Shown: positions 1 to 8,715, numbered from the stretch's first letter. The stretch: DNA of 64,000 bases from an uncultured Dehalococcoidia bacterium (GCA_958296105.1 OY282441.1:2911001-2975000), one strand, 5' to 3'. Notes: generated by a model from the sequence alone, not told the origin. Numbers and translations are program-made.

Positions 1-809
1 AGCAGGCGGTCGAGGCCATCCGCCGGCAGCATGTCCGACAGTCTGGCGCGGAGGTGCGCCTCCATCTGCTGCCCCAGCCCTTCGGTCAGCTTCATGACGA
101 TGTTTCCCACGAATCCGTCGCAGACGACCACTTCAGCCGCGCCTTTCGGAACATCGTTCGCCTCCACGTTGCCGATGAAGTTGAGTCCGCTCTTCTCGAA
201 CATCTCTGTAGTTTCCTGAACCTGCCTGTTGCCCTTGCCCACCTCCGCGCCAACGCTCAAGAGCGCCACTCTGGGGTTTTCCACCCCCCAGAACGATCGG
301 GCGAACACGTCTCCGATAGCGCCGAAGTTGAGCAGCTGTCTGGGGCGGCAGTCCACGTTCGCGCCGAGATCGAGTATACAGGTGTGGGGGGCTACTCCCA
401 CTACGGGCCCGCCCAGCGCGGGGCGCTCCACGCCTTTGGCGAGGCCAAGCACTATGGCGGCGGCGGCCATGGCCGCTCCGGTGGATCCCATCGAGACGCA
501 GGCGTCGGCGTGGCCCTGTTTGACCATGCCTGTCGAGACGAGGACGGACGCCCTCGGCTTTCGGCGCAGCGCCAGCGCGGGCGACTCGTCCTCTTCGATG
601 ACGCCTTCGCTGGGAATGACCGCTATGGGCAGGCGGGACGTGTCGTACTCCGAAAGCTCGCGGCCAACCGCTTCTGGGTCGCCGACCAAGAGTATGTGTC
701 CTTCCCCCCTCGCCGCGAACTGCGCCGCTCCCCTGACGACTTCGGACGGAGCGTTGTCTCCGCCCATGGCATCTACGGCTATCCTAACTGGCTTGGAATG
801 TGAGTCCAA
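1..809 (-). CDS. plsX: Phosphate acyltransferase PlsX (3' end beyond the window)
   Basis: PlsX converts acyl-ACP to acyl-phosphate, the first committed step of PlsX/PlsY phospholipid synthesis at the membrane. Translation of the minus strand gives the family signature VDAMGGDNAP near the N-terminus, followed by a GDPE segment, SMGSTGA, ILDLGANVDC and VVCDGFVGN, all in the usual order. About 269 residues are visible, and the C-terminus runs off the left edge. I chose a TTG start at 809 because GGAGAGG lies 8 nt upstream and there is no ATG/GTG near the conserved N-terminus. The gene follows two MaoC-type genes with a 34-nt gap, so it is probably the last visible gene of a lipid operon. Confidence 0.93.
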   Translation of the reverse strand, partial: MDSHSKPVRIAVDAMGGDNAPSEVVRGAAQFAARGEGHILLVGDPEAVGRELSEYDTSRLPIAVIPSEGVIEEDESPALALRRKPRASVLVSTGMVKQGHADACVSMGSTGAAMAAAAIVLGLAKGVERPALGGPVVGVAPHTCILDLGANVDCRPRQLLNFGAIGDVFARSFWGVENPRVALLSVGAEVGKGNRQVQETTEMFEKSGLNFIGNVEANDVPKGAAEVVVCDGFVGNIVMKLTEGLGQQMEAHLRARLSDMLPADGLDRL

Positions 810-843
810 AATCTGCGCCTCTCCAAATGTATGGCAGTGGAAT

Positions 844-1242
844 TCAGGCGACCGTGAGCTCGGTCTGCCCGGCTATGGCAGTCTCCCCATCGTCCTTCGT
901 CACGGATACGGAGCATACGATTCTGCGCGCGTTCCCCGACTCGGTGACGGACCTGACGCTCCCTCGCGCCGTGACGCGCTGGCCGGGCTTGACCGGAGAC
1001 CGAAACCTGATCTTCATTTTGCCGCTTTCCGCCCAGTCTCGACCGAACGCGGACGTCATCATCTCCGAGATAGTCGCGGCGACCATCATCCCGTGCGCGA
1101 TCGTGCCGCCGAACTGACTCCGCGCCGCGAATTCGTGATCTACGTGAATGGGGTTGAAGTCGCCGGACGCTCGGGCGTACTGCTCGATCCGCGCCTGATC
1201 TATCGACTTTTCGACCGTCGGCAGAGCGTCTCCCTTCCGCAT
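844..1242 (-). CDS. MaoC-like (R)-specific hydratase/dehydratase, catalytic subunit
   Basis: This 132-residue hot-dog fold protein carries the hydratase-2 motif SGDFNPIHVDHEFA at about residues 26-39, with the Asp and His that catalyse reversible hydration of trans-2-enoyl thioesters. GGTIAHGMM follows it. The length is typical of single-domain MaoC proteins. Its ATG shares one base with the TGA of the upstream hot-dog gene, so the two are translationally coupled. Beside plsX it probably acts in acyl chain elongation or dehydration. By analogy with mycobacterial HadAB/HadBC, it would be the catalytic half of a heterodimer. The family call is secure; the substrate is not. Confidence 0.85.
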   Translation of the reverse strand: MRKGDALPTVEKSIDQARIEQYARASGDFNPIHVDHEFAARSQFGGTIAHGMMVAATISEMMTSAFGRDWAESGKMKIRFRSPVKPGQRVTARGSVRSVTESGNARRIVCSVSVTKDDGETAIAGQTELTVA

Positions 1243-1673
1243 CAGCAGCCCGCCTCTCGCGGCCCCAGTCCGGCGGGAATCATTATGGTACTCTTGCCAG
1301 TCATAACCTCGCTCCCATCTTCGGCGGCAACTCGGCAGTCTACTACCAGGAACCTCCACCCACCGCGCAGCGAGTTCTGAGCCAGCGTCGCTTCGCAGTC
1401 CAGAGAGTCTCCGACGCGCGCGGCGGAACGAAACTCGAACTCCTGGCCCACGTGAAGAGTGCCGCCCGGTATCCGCAGATCCTGGACGACTCCCCTGATG
1501 CTCAGCGCCGCCACCGCCATCGCGGGAACCAGCTCGCGCCCGCTCGCGTCCGAGGCGCGCGCGCTCCGATCCTGAACGGCCTCCGCGTAGTCGGACAGCA
1601 TTTCGGAATCCAGCGTGCGCCTGTGCGCGGAGACCTGCTGACCAGGCTCCAGCTCTGCGTAATCTTCGACCAT
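1242..1673 (-). CDS. MaoC N-terminal-like hot-dog protein, probable non-catalytic partner
   Basis: A 143-residue protein with the predicted alpha+beta hot-dog layout: LVPAMAVAALSIRGV, then a glycine-rich strand and GQEFEFRSAARVGDSL. It resembles the FAS1-dehydratase-region half of two-domain dehydratases. It lacks the GDxNPIH catalytic motif that its neighbour has. The start at 1673 is preceded by GAGG and the stop overlaps the next start by one base. Adjacent catalytic and non-catalytic hot-dog genes suggest a heterodimeric 3-hydroxyacyl thioester dehydratase, but that pairing is inference. Confidence 0.72.
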   Translation of the reverse strand: MVEDYAELEPGQQVSAHRRTLDSEMLSDYAEAVQDRSARASDASGRELVPAMAVAALSIRGVVQDLRIPGGTLHVGQEFEFRSAARVGDSLDCEATLAQNSLRGGWRFLVVDCRVAAEDGSEVMTGKSTIMIPAGLGPREAGC

Positions 1674-1776
1674 CAGTCCCTCGAACCGCCCAAGCGAATT
1701 CGCAAAGATTATAGTGCCGAACGGGGGGCAAATCAACGCGGCTCTCCCAAGAGACGAGAGGCGGATCGCGCGGCTT

Positions 1777-2142
1777 TCACTCGGACAGATTGGTGGCGCC
1801 CCTCTGCATCTGCGCCTCTTCCAGCAGCCTGCCCAGAACCACGTAGGACGCCTCTTCCGAGTAGTCGAGCTGACATACTCCCAGCGCGCGATAGAGAACG
1901 CCGGTGGAGACTCTGGCAAGCGCGGACTGTCCAAGAGGCGGCAGTCTCACCCCCAGCGCCTGCGCCACGAATCCACCTGCCAGCATTCCGTTCGGAGTCA
2001 GGTAGCACCTGAGTATCTCGCGGCCCTGATATGTCAGCGCCAAGCCCTGCTCGTCCTGCGCCAGGGTCATCCGCAGATGCGCTCTGGGAGTTTCGATAAG
2101 CTCGTTCCCGTAGTCGGATACCCAAACATCTTTCTCTGGCAA
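1777..2142 (-). CDS. Small protein of unknown function upstream of the MaoC pair
   Basis: I do not recognise this 121-residue protein. It is soluble-looking, with no signal peptide or membrane segment. The middle reads TYQGREILRCYLTPNGMLAGG and the C-terminal part is predicted helical. I placed the start at a TTG at 2142 because GGAG lies 8 nt upstream. A GTG further upstream is in frame but has no ribosome binding site. It is about 100 nt upstream of the hot-dog genes on the same strand, so it may lead that operon. Confidence 0.5.
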   Translation of the reverse strand: MPEKDVWVSDYGNELIETPRAHLRMTLAQDEQGLALTYQGREILRCYLTPNGMLAGGFVAQALGVRLPPLGQSALARVSTGVLYRALGVCQLDYSEEASYVVLGRLLEEAQMQRGATNLSE

Positions 2143-2174
2143 TGCGCTCACTCCATGCACGATACTTATTACAG

Positions 2175-2189
2175 AGGCTATTATAGCCT
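2175..2189. promoter_or_regulatory. Palindromic -10 element in a divergent intergenic region
   Basis: A perfect 6-bp inverted repeat (AGGCTA / TAGCCT) around TTA contains a consensus TATAAT on the minus strand (2180-2185). It lies about 30 nt upstream of the TTG start at 2142. No good -35 is visible for the minus strand. On the plus strand, TTGCCC (2226-2231) and TAGAAT (2249-2254) are 17 bp apart and could serve the gene at 2295. Confidence 0.4.
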
Positions 2190-2294
2190 GTGTTCGCTGC
2201 CTGTGTTCTCTAACAGTCACCCCGCTTGCCCGCCGCCAGTCGCCAGAATAGAATAGGCTTGCAGTTGTAATCCGAAGCAGAAGGATCTGTCCGA

Positions 2295-2897
2295 ATGGCG
2301 AAGAAGTGGAGCAGGCGAGAGTTCGAGCTGCCAAGAACGCACGGCTGGCGGACGACTCGGCCCGGCAACAAGATATTCGTGGCTGACAGGGGCGCGGTGC
2401 AGTTCGAGTTCCCAGCCAGCTGGATAGTCGATCCCGGACCGGAGGGGTCCATCAGACTGCGCGACAAGCCGGAGCCCGATGACAGCCTGCGGCTGGAGGT
2501 CTCCGTCATCCAGCACCACGTACAGGACGACCGAGCGCCGCGCGGGTACAGAGCGGCGAACATAGACTGGAGCGATCTGCCCCTCGCCAAGCTGCTCCTA
2601 GACGTTACGGCGAGGAGCGAAAGGCGAGACGTAACGGAGCGCGGACAGATCAGCGAGGCGCGCAGGCGCGACTTGGAAGTGGCGTGGTACCAGATCGAGT
2701 TCATGGACCCCGGCGAGAAGCGCAAGGCGTACTCGCGCCTGTGCCTTGCCAGAGGGCGCGGAGTCCATTCGTTCATCACCCTGGAATTCTGGCCCGAAGA
2801 CGCATCACTGGCGAACCGTGTCTGGCGGGGCGTACTCGCCACACTCAAGCTGGGCGAGTACATATCCGACCCGACCCAAGTCTCTCGGATGAACTGA
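2295..2897 (+). CDS. Hypothetical protein, about 200 aa
   Basis: I do not recognise this family. The protein is 200 residues, soluble and charged. It contains a segment of the kind seen in small beta-rich domains (AVQFEFPASWIVDPG, later SLRLEVSVIQHH) and a C-terminal stretch WYQIEFMDPGEKRKAYSRL then SFITLEFWPED. AAGGA lies about 9 nt upstream of the ATG. The layout loosely recalls PsbP/DUF1795-type folds, but that is a guess. It is divergent from the lipid operon and about 100 nt upstream of the PLP enzyme gene. Confidence 0.6.
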   Translation: MAKKWSRREFELPRTHGWRTTRPGNKIFVADRGAVQFEFPASWIVDPGPEGSIRLRDKPEPDDSLRLEVSVIQHHVQDDRAPRGYRAANIDWSDLPLAKLLLDVTARSERRDVTERGQISEARRRDLEVAWYQIEFMDPGEKRKAYSRLCLARGRGVHSFITLEFWPEDASLANRVWRGVLATLKLGEYISDPTQVSRMN

Positions 2898-2994
2898 CCA
2901 ACGGAGCAGGCAAGCAGCGATCCAAGCGCGAACCGCGACCGACCAACCGCCCCATCTCCCAACAGCGGGAGAGGGCCGATATGAAGGGGAGAAG

Positions 2995-4116
2995 ATGGCA
3001 AGCATATTCGAGGAGCTGGGCGTGCGTCCCGTGATCAACGCACAGGGCAACAGAACGCTCTTGGGAGGCGGCACGCCCGCGCCGGATATCCGCGCGATGA
3101 TGGACGCCGCCGAAGACCACTACGTGAACATGAGCGAGCTTATGGACGCGGTGGGCGAGCGCATCGCCGGAATGCTCGGCGTCGAGGCGGCGCTGGTCAC
3201 TTCCGGCTGCTCCGCCGCGCTCGCATACGCGGCGGCGGCGTGCATGACCGGCGACGACGCAGACAAGATCGAGCGCATTCCCGACACGACCGACATGCCC
3301 AACGAGTTCATAATCCAGCGCCAGCTGCGCGTGAAGTACGACCGCTGCATGACGATACCCGGCGGCAGGCTGGTCGAGATCGGAGACGAGGACAGGACCA
3401 CCGCAGACCAGCTCGAAGCCGCCATTGGGCAGCGCACCGCTGGCATCCACTACCTCGCCCCCGGAGACCGATCCCCCGGCGCGCTCCCGCTGGAGCAGGT
3501 CATCGAGATCGGACACGCGCGCGGCGTCCCCATCGTGGTCGATGCCGCCGGTCAGGTGTACCCGACCGATCTGCTGAGCAAATACGTCAAGATGGGCGCG
3601 GACCTCGTAGCCTACGGCGCAAAGTACTTCGGCGCGGTCAACTCCAGCGGCATACTCACCGGCGCGAGCGATCTGGTCGAAGTGGCGCGCTCGCACAGCT
3701 TCGTGGGCTTCGAGGCATCGCCCATACGCTCCTTCGGACGCCCCATGAAGGTGGACAGGCAGGAGGTGGTCGCCGTCTACGGCGCGCTCAGAGCGTGGCT
3801 GACGATGAACCACGAGGACAGAATCGCCGGATACGAGGCGAGAGTCGCCGCCATGAAGCCAATGCTCGCAGACATAGACGGCATCTCGTTCGAGGACCTT
3901 CAGGACGACGGATTTCTGGAGGGGCTTACCATCGTCGTGGACGAAGACGCCGCAGGCATGAGCGGGGCGGACGTGGTCGAAGAGCTGAGAAACGGCAATC
4001 CGAGCGTGTGGGTGCGCGAACACGAAACCGCAGACAGATTTTCCCTCCGCCTGCTGACACTGCCGCAGAGCGCGGAGAGCGCCATCGTCGACCGGCTTCA
4101 TCAGATTCTGGGGTAG
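2995..4116 (+). CDS. SelA/DgaE-family PLP-dependent enzyme
   Basis: A 373-residue fold-type I PLP enzyme of the group containing SelA-like proteins and D-glucosaminate-6-phosphate ammonia-lyase. Visible features are VINAQGNRTLLGGG at the N-terminus, LVTSGCSAALAYAAAAC (PLP phosphate region), VVDAAGQVYP with Asp183 facing the PLP ring, and GAKYFGAVNSSG with the likely Schiff-base Lys210. True SelA is about 90 residues longer and normally lies beside selB, so selenocysteine synthesis is unlikely. A lyase or ammonia-lyase acting on an amino or sugar acid is more plausible. It is 10 nt upstream of serS, so the two are probably cotranscribed. Confidence 0.78.
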   Translation: MASIFEELGVRPVINAQGNRTLLGGGTPAPDIRAMMDAAEDHYVNMSELMDAVGERIAGMLGVEAALVTSGCSAALAYAAAACMTGDDADKIERIPDTTDMPNEFIIQRQLRVKYDRCMTIPGGRLVEIGDEDRTTADQLEAAIGQRTAGIHYLAPGDRSPGALPLEQVIEIGHARGVPIVVDAAGQVYPTDLLSKYVKMGADLVAYGAKYFGAVNSSGILTGASDLVEVARSHSFVGFEASPIRSFGRPMKVDRQEVVAVYGALRAWLTMNHEDRIAGYEARVAAMKPMLADIDGISFEDLQDDGFLEGLTIVVDEDAAGMSGADVVEELRNGNPSVWVREHETADRFSLRLLTLPQSAESAIVDRLHQILG

Positions 4117-4126
4117 ACGCTTCTCT

Positions 4127-5386
4127 ATGATCTCGATAGACCTGATCCGCCGCGATCCCGACGCCATACGCGAGGCGATGCGCAGGAGGGGCGCGGACGT
4201 GTCCATAGAAGACATCCTCTCGCTCGACGAGGAGCGCCGCTCCCTGATCGCAGAGACAGACACGCTGCGCGCCAGACGCAACGAGGCGAGCCGCGAGATG
4301 GGGCGCTCCAAGACGCGCCCCCAAGAGCTGATAGACGAGATGCGCCGCGTGGGTGGGCGCATACGGGAGCTGGAGGAGCGGCTTCGATCCGCGGACGAGC
4401 GCCTAGATGCCCTCCTGCTCAGCACGCCCAACATTCCGCACGAGAGCGCGCCCACCGGCCCGGACGAGAGATCGAACGTGGAGGTCAGGCGGGTGGGTCA
4501 GCCGCCGTCCTTCGATTTCGAGCCGCAAGCCCACTGGGACATCGCCGAGCGGCTGGGGATCATAGACTTCGAGCGCGGCGTGCGACTGGCGGGGTCTCGA
4601 TTCTTCGTTCTCAGGGGCGTGGGCGCGAAGCTCCAAAGGGCGCTCATCTCGTTTATGATCGACATGCACGTCGAGAAGCACGGATATACGGAGGTATATC
4701 TTCCGTACATGGTGAACCGCGACACCGCGCTGGCGAGCGGTCACCTTCCGGGCTTTCAGGAGGAGATGTACCACGACGAGGAGGACGACCTCTGGATGCT
4801 GCCCACAGCGGAGGCGGCGATAACCGGCCTGCACAGGAACGAGATACTGGCGGCGGAAGACCTGCCCCTGTACTACGTGGCGCACACCCCCTGCTGGAGG
4901 CGTGAAAAGGCGTCTGCCGGACGGGACACGCGCGGCATCATGCGCGTTCACCAGTTCGACAAGGTGGAGATGTACAAGTTCGTCGAACCCTCCCGCTCCT
5001 ACGAGGAGCTGGAGACGCTGACAGCCGCCGCCGCCGACGTGGTCGAGGCTCTGGAGATACCGTACAGGGTGCTGGAGCTGGCTACGGGCGACATGTCATC
5101 GCCGGCCGTGAAGGCTTTCGACGTGGAGATGTGGGCGCCCGGCGCGAACAGGTGGCTGGAAGTCAGCTCATGCTCCAACTGCACCGACTATCAGGCGCGT
5201 CGAGGCCGCATCCGCTTCAGACCAGAGCGCGGATCGAGGCCGCGTCTCGTCCACACCCTCAACGGCTCCGGCCTCGCCCTGCCCAGAGTGATCATCTCCA
5301 TTCTGGAAAACTGCCAGCAGGCGGACGGCAGCGTCTCCGTCCCAGAGGCGCTGAGACCTTATACCGGCTTCGACAGGATTGGCTGA
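4127..5386 (+). CDS. serS: Seryl-tRNA synthetase
   Basis: Class II aminoacyl-tRNA synthetase that charges tRNA-Ser in the cytoplasm. The 419 residues match the usual length. They comprise an N-terminal coiled-coil arm (about residues 30-95), the TAEAAI serine-binding segment (227-232), motif 2 with CWRREKASAGRDTRG (about 256-270) followed by RVHQFDKVEMY, EVSSCSNCTDYQARR (about 345-359), and motif 3 NGSGLALPR (379-387). The end of the gene carries a short imperfect duplication (GATTGGCTGATG repeated). It is downstream of a SelA-fold enzyme with a 10-nt gap. Confidence 0.97.
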   Translation: MISIDLIRRDPDAIREAMRRRGADVSIEDILSLDEERRSLIAETDTLRARRNEASREMGRSKTRPQELIDEMRRVGGRIRELEERLRSADERLDALLLSTPNIPHESAPTGPDERSNVEVRRVGQPPSFDFEPQAHWDIAERLGIIDFERGVRLAGSRFFVLRGVGAKLQRALISFMIDMHVEKHGYTEVYLPYMVNRDTALASGHLPGFQEEMYHDEEDDLWMLPTAEAAITGLHRNEILAAEDLPLYYVAHTPCWRREKASAGRDTRGIMRVHQFDKVEMYKFVEPSRSYEELETLTAAAADVVEALEIPYRVLELATGDMSSPAVKAFDVEMWAPGANRWLEVSSCSNCTDYQARRGRIRFRPERGSRPRLVHTLNGSGLALPRVIISILENCQQADGSVSVPEALRPYTGFDRIG

Positions 5387-5454
5387 TGATGATTGGCTGA
5401 TGGCAGTATGCGGGAGGGTCGGAAGCAGCGTGCCGCGCTGAACGGCTTGGCGAT

Positions 5455-5478
5455 CTTCCGCTCGGCCATCAGCGGAAG
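5455..5478. terminator. Hairpin between convergent genes
   Basis: A perfect 8-bp stem (CTTCCGCT / AGCGGAAG) with an 8-nt loop lies between serS and the convergent acyl-CoA synthetase gene. No clear U-tract follows on either strand, so it is a possible bidirectional terminator only. Confidence 0.35.
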
Positions 5479-5508
5479 GGCGAAAGGAACGACGAAAACG
5501 CCCGCCTC

Positions 5509-7071
5509 CTAAACTTCCACAGGGGCGCTGTGATCCTCTTTGAGGATGCGCTTGAGTATCTTGCCCATGGGGTTGCGCGGCAGCTCGTTCACCACCACCA
5601 CCGACTCGGGTTTCTTGAAGCTGGCAAGACGCTGACGGCAGTATTCGATTACGTCGTCCTCGTCTATTTCGTGTCCGCTGCGCGCCACCACCACGGCGCG
5701 CACACGCTCGCCCCAGTCTATGTCCGATACGCCGATGATGGCGGCCTCCTCTATATCGGGGTGGGAGTTGAGTACCTGCTCCACCTCTTCGGGCGAGATC
5801 ATCTCGCCGCCCCGCTTGATGAAGTCTCTGGCTCGTCCGGCGAGGAATATGTAGCCGTCCTCGTCCCAGTAGCCCAGGTCGCCGGTGTACAGCCAGCCGC
5901 CTTTGATCGTCTCGGCTGTGGCGGATTCCTGGTTCCAGTAGCCCTTCATAAGACGCTGACCGCGAGCGGCGATCTCGCCCACCTCCCCAGCTGCCACGTC
6001 CTCCCCCTCCTCGTTGACGATCCTCACCTCCACGTCGTCTATGGGCTTGCCGATGGAAGTCAGCCGCTTGAGCTTGCGCTCGATCTCGTCCGCGTCTCCG
6101 CTCAGAACGTGGTCGTCGGGCGGCAGCATGGTTATCGTGGCGGCGGTCTCGGTCTGCCCGAATGCGTTGATGAACTGCGCGCCGGGAAACTCGACTATGG
6201 CGCGCCTGATCACTTCCAGCGGCATGGGCGCGGCGCCGTAGGTGATTACGCGCAGGCTTCTCAGGTCATGTTGGCGAAAGTCCTCGTGATCCATCAGCAT
6301 CTTGAGCATGGTGGGAACCATCATGGCGCGGTCCACGCGCTCCCGCTCCACGAGGTCCATCCACTGCGCAGGCTCGAACTGGCGCTGGATGATCAGCGTG
6401 CGCCCCCCGTACATCGCGCTGATCATCGCCTGCATACCCGCGATGTGGTACAGCGGCACGGTGAGGATATTGCGCTCCGCCACGTCGGGGTCGGCGGGCG
6501 TTACTTGGCTCAGAATGTAAGACGAGAAGCTGTTGTGGCTGAGCATGACCCCTTTGGGAAAGCTGGTCGTGCCGGACGTGAACAGCAGAACGGCGAGGTC
6601 GTCCTCGGCCGTCGTGGGCCACAGGTCATCGTCTCGTGAGCCGTCTATCAGGTCGGAGTACGACAGCCAGCCGTCGCGAGGCTCGTCCAGCGCGATGCGG
6701 CTCTCCACGCAGTCCAGATCGTCCGAGATCGACTCTATCATGTCGACGTAGCGATCTCCCGCCATCAGGACTCTCAGCCCCGAGTCGCGCACCATGAACG
6801 ACATCTCGTCCGCCCGCGCGCGGAAGTTGAGCGGCACGAACACGGCGTCTATCTTGGCAGCCGCGAAGTAGGTCTCGACGACCGCGTCCGTGTTGACCTG
6901 AACGATTCCGATGCGGTCTCCCGGCTGAACCCCGATAGACAGCAGACCGTGAGCGAGACGGTTGACCCTAGACTGAAGCTCCTCGAAAGTCGTTCGCTTG
7001 CCCTCGAACACCAGCGCATGGCGATCGGGAACGATCGAGGATGCAATGGTCAGAAACTCCGATGTGTTCAT
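5509..7071 (-). CDS. AMP-forming acyl-CoA synthetase
   Basis: A 520-residue ANL-superfamily ligase that activates a carboxylic acid to acyl-AMP and then to acyl-CoA. It carries the P-loop-like motif TSGTTSFPKG (165-174), YGAAPMP, an FGQTE motif, GWLYTGDLGYWDEDGY (core hinge) and the C-terminal catalytic lysine in NPMGKILKR (about Lys504). Length and motif order are normal for medium/long-chain or aromatic acid CoA ligases, and the substrate cannot be read from sequence. Two crotonase genes lie upstream on the same strand, with a 154-nt gap, suggesting a shared degradation pathway. Confidence 0.92.
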   Translation of the reverse strand: MNTSEFLTIASSIVPDRHALVFEGKRTTFEELQSRVNRLAHGLLSIGVQPGDRIGIVQVNTDAVVETYFAAAKIDAVFVPLNFRARADEMSFMVRDSGLRVLMAGDRYVDMIESISDDLDCVESRIALDEPRDGWLSYSDLIDGSRDDDLWPTTAEDDLAVLLFTSGTTSFPKGVMLSHNSFSSYILSQVTPADPDVAERNILTVPLYHIAGMQAMISAMYGGRTLIIQRQFEPAQWMDLVERERVDRAMMVPTMLKMLMDHEDFRQHDLRSLRVITYGAAPMPLEVIRRAIVEFPGAQFINAFGQTETAATITMLPPDDHVLSGDADEIERKLKRLTSIGKPIDDVEVRIVNEEGEDVAAGEVGEIAARGQRLMKGYWNQESATAETIKGGWLYTGDLGYWDEDGYIFLAGRARDFIKRGGEMISPEEVEQVLNSHPDIEEAAIIGVSDIDWGERVRAVVVARSGHEIDEDDVIEYCRQRLASFKKPESVVVVNELPRNPMGKILKRILKEDHSAPVEV

Positions 7072-7225
7072 TCTTGCGTGATTCCCTTTGGCTCGTTTCT
7101 TTATAGAGAGTCCGCGCCCGTTGCAGTCTTTCCGGCAGACAGTTTCGACCCCCCAAGAGGCACAGCACAGATTACCACCATTGAGCGGCTAATTCTACTC
7201 GAAAAGGGGCAGAGCGGCTGCGCGT

Positions 7226-7954
7226 TCAGGCGCGCTGGAGCAGCAGGCTTATGGCTAGGCGTTCTTCGAGATCCAGGCCCTGTTGCAGGGTCGAATCCAT
7301 ACCCTCCAAGACAGCGCGCTTGACGGCGGCGGCGCACGCGGGCGGGATTCGGGCTAGGCGCTCCGCCAGCAGCGTAGCCGCGTCATCGAGATCATCGCGC
7401 GGTACTACGCGGTGAACGAGTCCCAGCCGAAGCGCGCGCTCGGCTGTCAGCACCTCGTTGGCGAGCAGCGCCTTCATCGAAGGGCCTATCCCTATGGCGC
7501 GCGGCAGCGTCTGGCTGCCGCCGGCCGCCGGCACCATGCCCAATGCCGTTTCCGGCATCCTGAATACGGTGTCGTCCGATGCCACTCTGAGGTCGCACAG
7601 ACAGGCTATCTCCACGCCCGAGCCTATCGCGTAGCCGTGAAGGGCGGCGACCAAGGGCTTGGGAATGGACAGGAAGAGACCCCACAGGTCGCGCTCCCAG
7701 CGCACTTGGCGCGCGATGTCCTGAGATGGCGCGCTGCCGAACTCGGTCAGGTCCGCGCCCGCGCAGAAGCCGCGCTCGCCCGCGCCTCGCACCAGTACGG
7801 CGTTGACGTCCGGGTCGTCTCTGACAGACTCCAAAGCGGCGAACAGATCGTCTCGCATCTGAACGTTGAATGCGTTGATTACGCCCGGCCTGTTCAGCGT
7901 CAGCGTGGCGACGCCGCCCTGTTTGTCCATCAGCACCGTCGGAGCTTCGGGCAT
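7226..7954 (-). CDS. Enoyl-CoA hydratase/isomerase (crotonase), both glutamates present
   Basis: A 242-residue crotonase. The oxyanion-hole segment is GFCAGADLTEF. Both catalytic glutamates of classical enoyl-CoA hydratase are present, one in GSGVEIACLCDLRVAS and the other in PETALGMVPAAGGSQ. It is therefore the most probable true hydratase of the three crotonases in the window. It starts 5 nt after the stop of the upstream crotonase, so the two are an operon. A role in beta-oxidation of an acyl- or aryl-CoA is inferred from the adjacent CoA ligase. Confidence 0.9.
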   Translation of the reverse strand: MPEAPTVLMDKQGGVATLTLNRPGVINAFNVQMRDDLFAALESVRDDPDVNAVLVRGAGERGFCAGADLTEFGSAPSQDIARQVRWERDLWGLFLSIPKPLVAALHGYAIGSGVEIACLCDLRVASDDTVFRMPETALGMVPAAGGSQTLPRAIGIGPSMKALLANEVLTAERALRLGLVHRVVPRDDLDDAATLLAERLARIPPACAAAVKRAVLEGMDSTLQQGLDLEERLAISLLLQRA

Positions 7955-7959
7955 GGGCG

Positions 7960-8715
7960 CTACTCGCCGCCGTATCGCGCGCGGCGTCTTTCGAGGAACG
8001 AGGCGATCCCCTCGCGCCTGTCATCGGTGGACTGGAGGAGAAAGCTGAGGTCGGCTTCCAGCCTGAGACCGCGCTCAAGGGTGCCGTCCAGCCCGCTGTT
8101 GACGGCTTCCTTCAGGTATCTCAGCGCTATCGGGCCGTGACGGGCGATGTCGGACGCAAGCTCCATTGCGCGGCTCGCCGCCTCGCCCGCTCCGACCACC
8201 TCGTTCACCAGACCGTACTCCAGTGCCTGCCCAGACTCGATCTCTCTGCCCGTGAGCAGCATTTCGACAGCCCTAGACCTGCCCACGAGTCTGGGCAGCC
8301 GCTGCGTCCCTCCGTCCCAGGGCATGGATCCGAACAGAGCCTGCGACAGGCTGAAGGTGGCAGTGGAGTCGGCGACGCGCAGATCGCAGGCGAGCGCGAT
8401 TTCCATGCCCTGATCGCGCGCCGCGCCCTGAATGGCGCACACCACCGGCTTCTCGATCTCCGCGATGGCGCGAGCCACTCTGAGCGAGTCCAGGCGCGCG
8501 CTGTCCTGCGAGACGGCGCGCAGAGAGTCGGGGCTTGTTCCAGCGCAGAAGTCGCCTCCCAGAGCGTCTACCACCACCACCCATACGTCTCGGTTCTGCC
8601 TCGCCTCCACGGCCTGATCGCACAGCGCGTATGCTAGATCGAAGTCGATCAGGTTGCGCTCTTCCGGCTTGGACAGCGTGATTACGGCTATGTGGTTGGA
8701 CGGTTGGATTGGAAT
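7960..8715 (-). CDS. Crotonase-family protein with one catalytic glutamate replaced; unusual start
   Basis: A crotonase paralogue with the oxyanion segment DFCAGTSPDSL and a first glutamate in GMEIALACDL. The second catalytic Glu position is Gln (FSLSQALFG, followed by the expected GGTQRLPR). Homology to the family N-terminus (HIAVITLSKPEERNLIDFDLA) is readable upstream of the first GTG (8610) in the same frame. No ATG, GTG or TTG occurs between the upstream stop and that region. I therefore place the start at an ATT (8715) shortly after AGAGGA, as a rare start; ATC (8709) is also possible. A start at 8610 would delete the first strand-helix unit. The function may differ from hydration. Confidence 0.75.
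   Translation of the reverse strand: MPIQPSNHIAVITLSKPEERNLIDFDLAYALCDQAVEARQNRDVWVVVVDALGGDFCAGTSPDSLRAVSQDSARLDSLRVARAIAEIEKPVVCAIQGAARDQGMEIALACDLRVADSTATFSLSQALFGSMPWDGGTQRLPRLVGRSRAVEMLLTGREIESGQALEYGLVNEVVGAGEAASRAMELASDIARHGPIALRYLKEAVNSGLDGTLERGLRLEADLSFLLQSTDDRREGIASFLERRRARYGGE

Noticed and set aside
844..1731. A single 295-residue MaoC protein
   Set aside because: The N-terminal half of that frame is the out-of-frame shadow of the upstream hot-dog gene; the true start is ATG at 1242.
2995..4116. Authentic selenocysteine synthase SelA
   Set aside because: About 90 residues shorter than SelA, a different active-site motif (GAKYFGAV), and no selB or selC-like sequence nearby.
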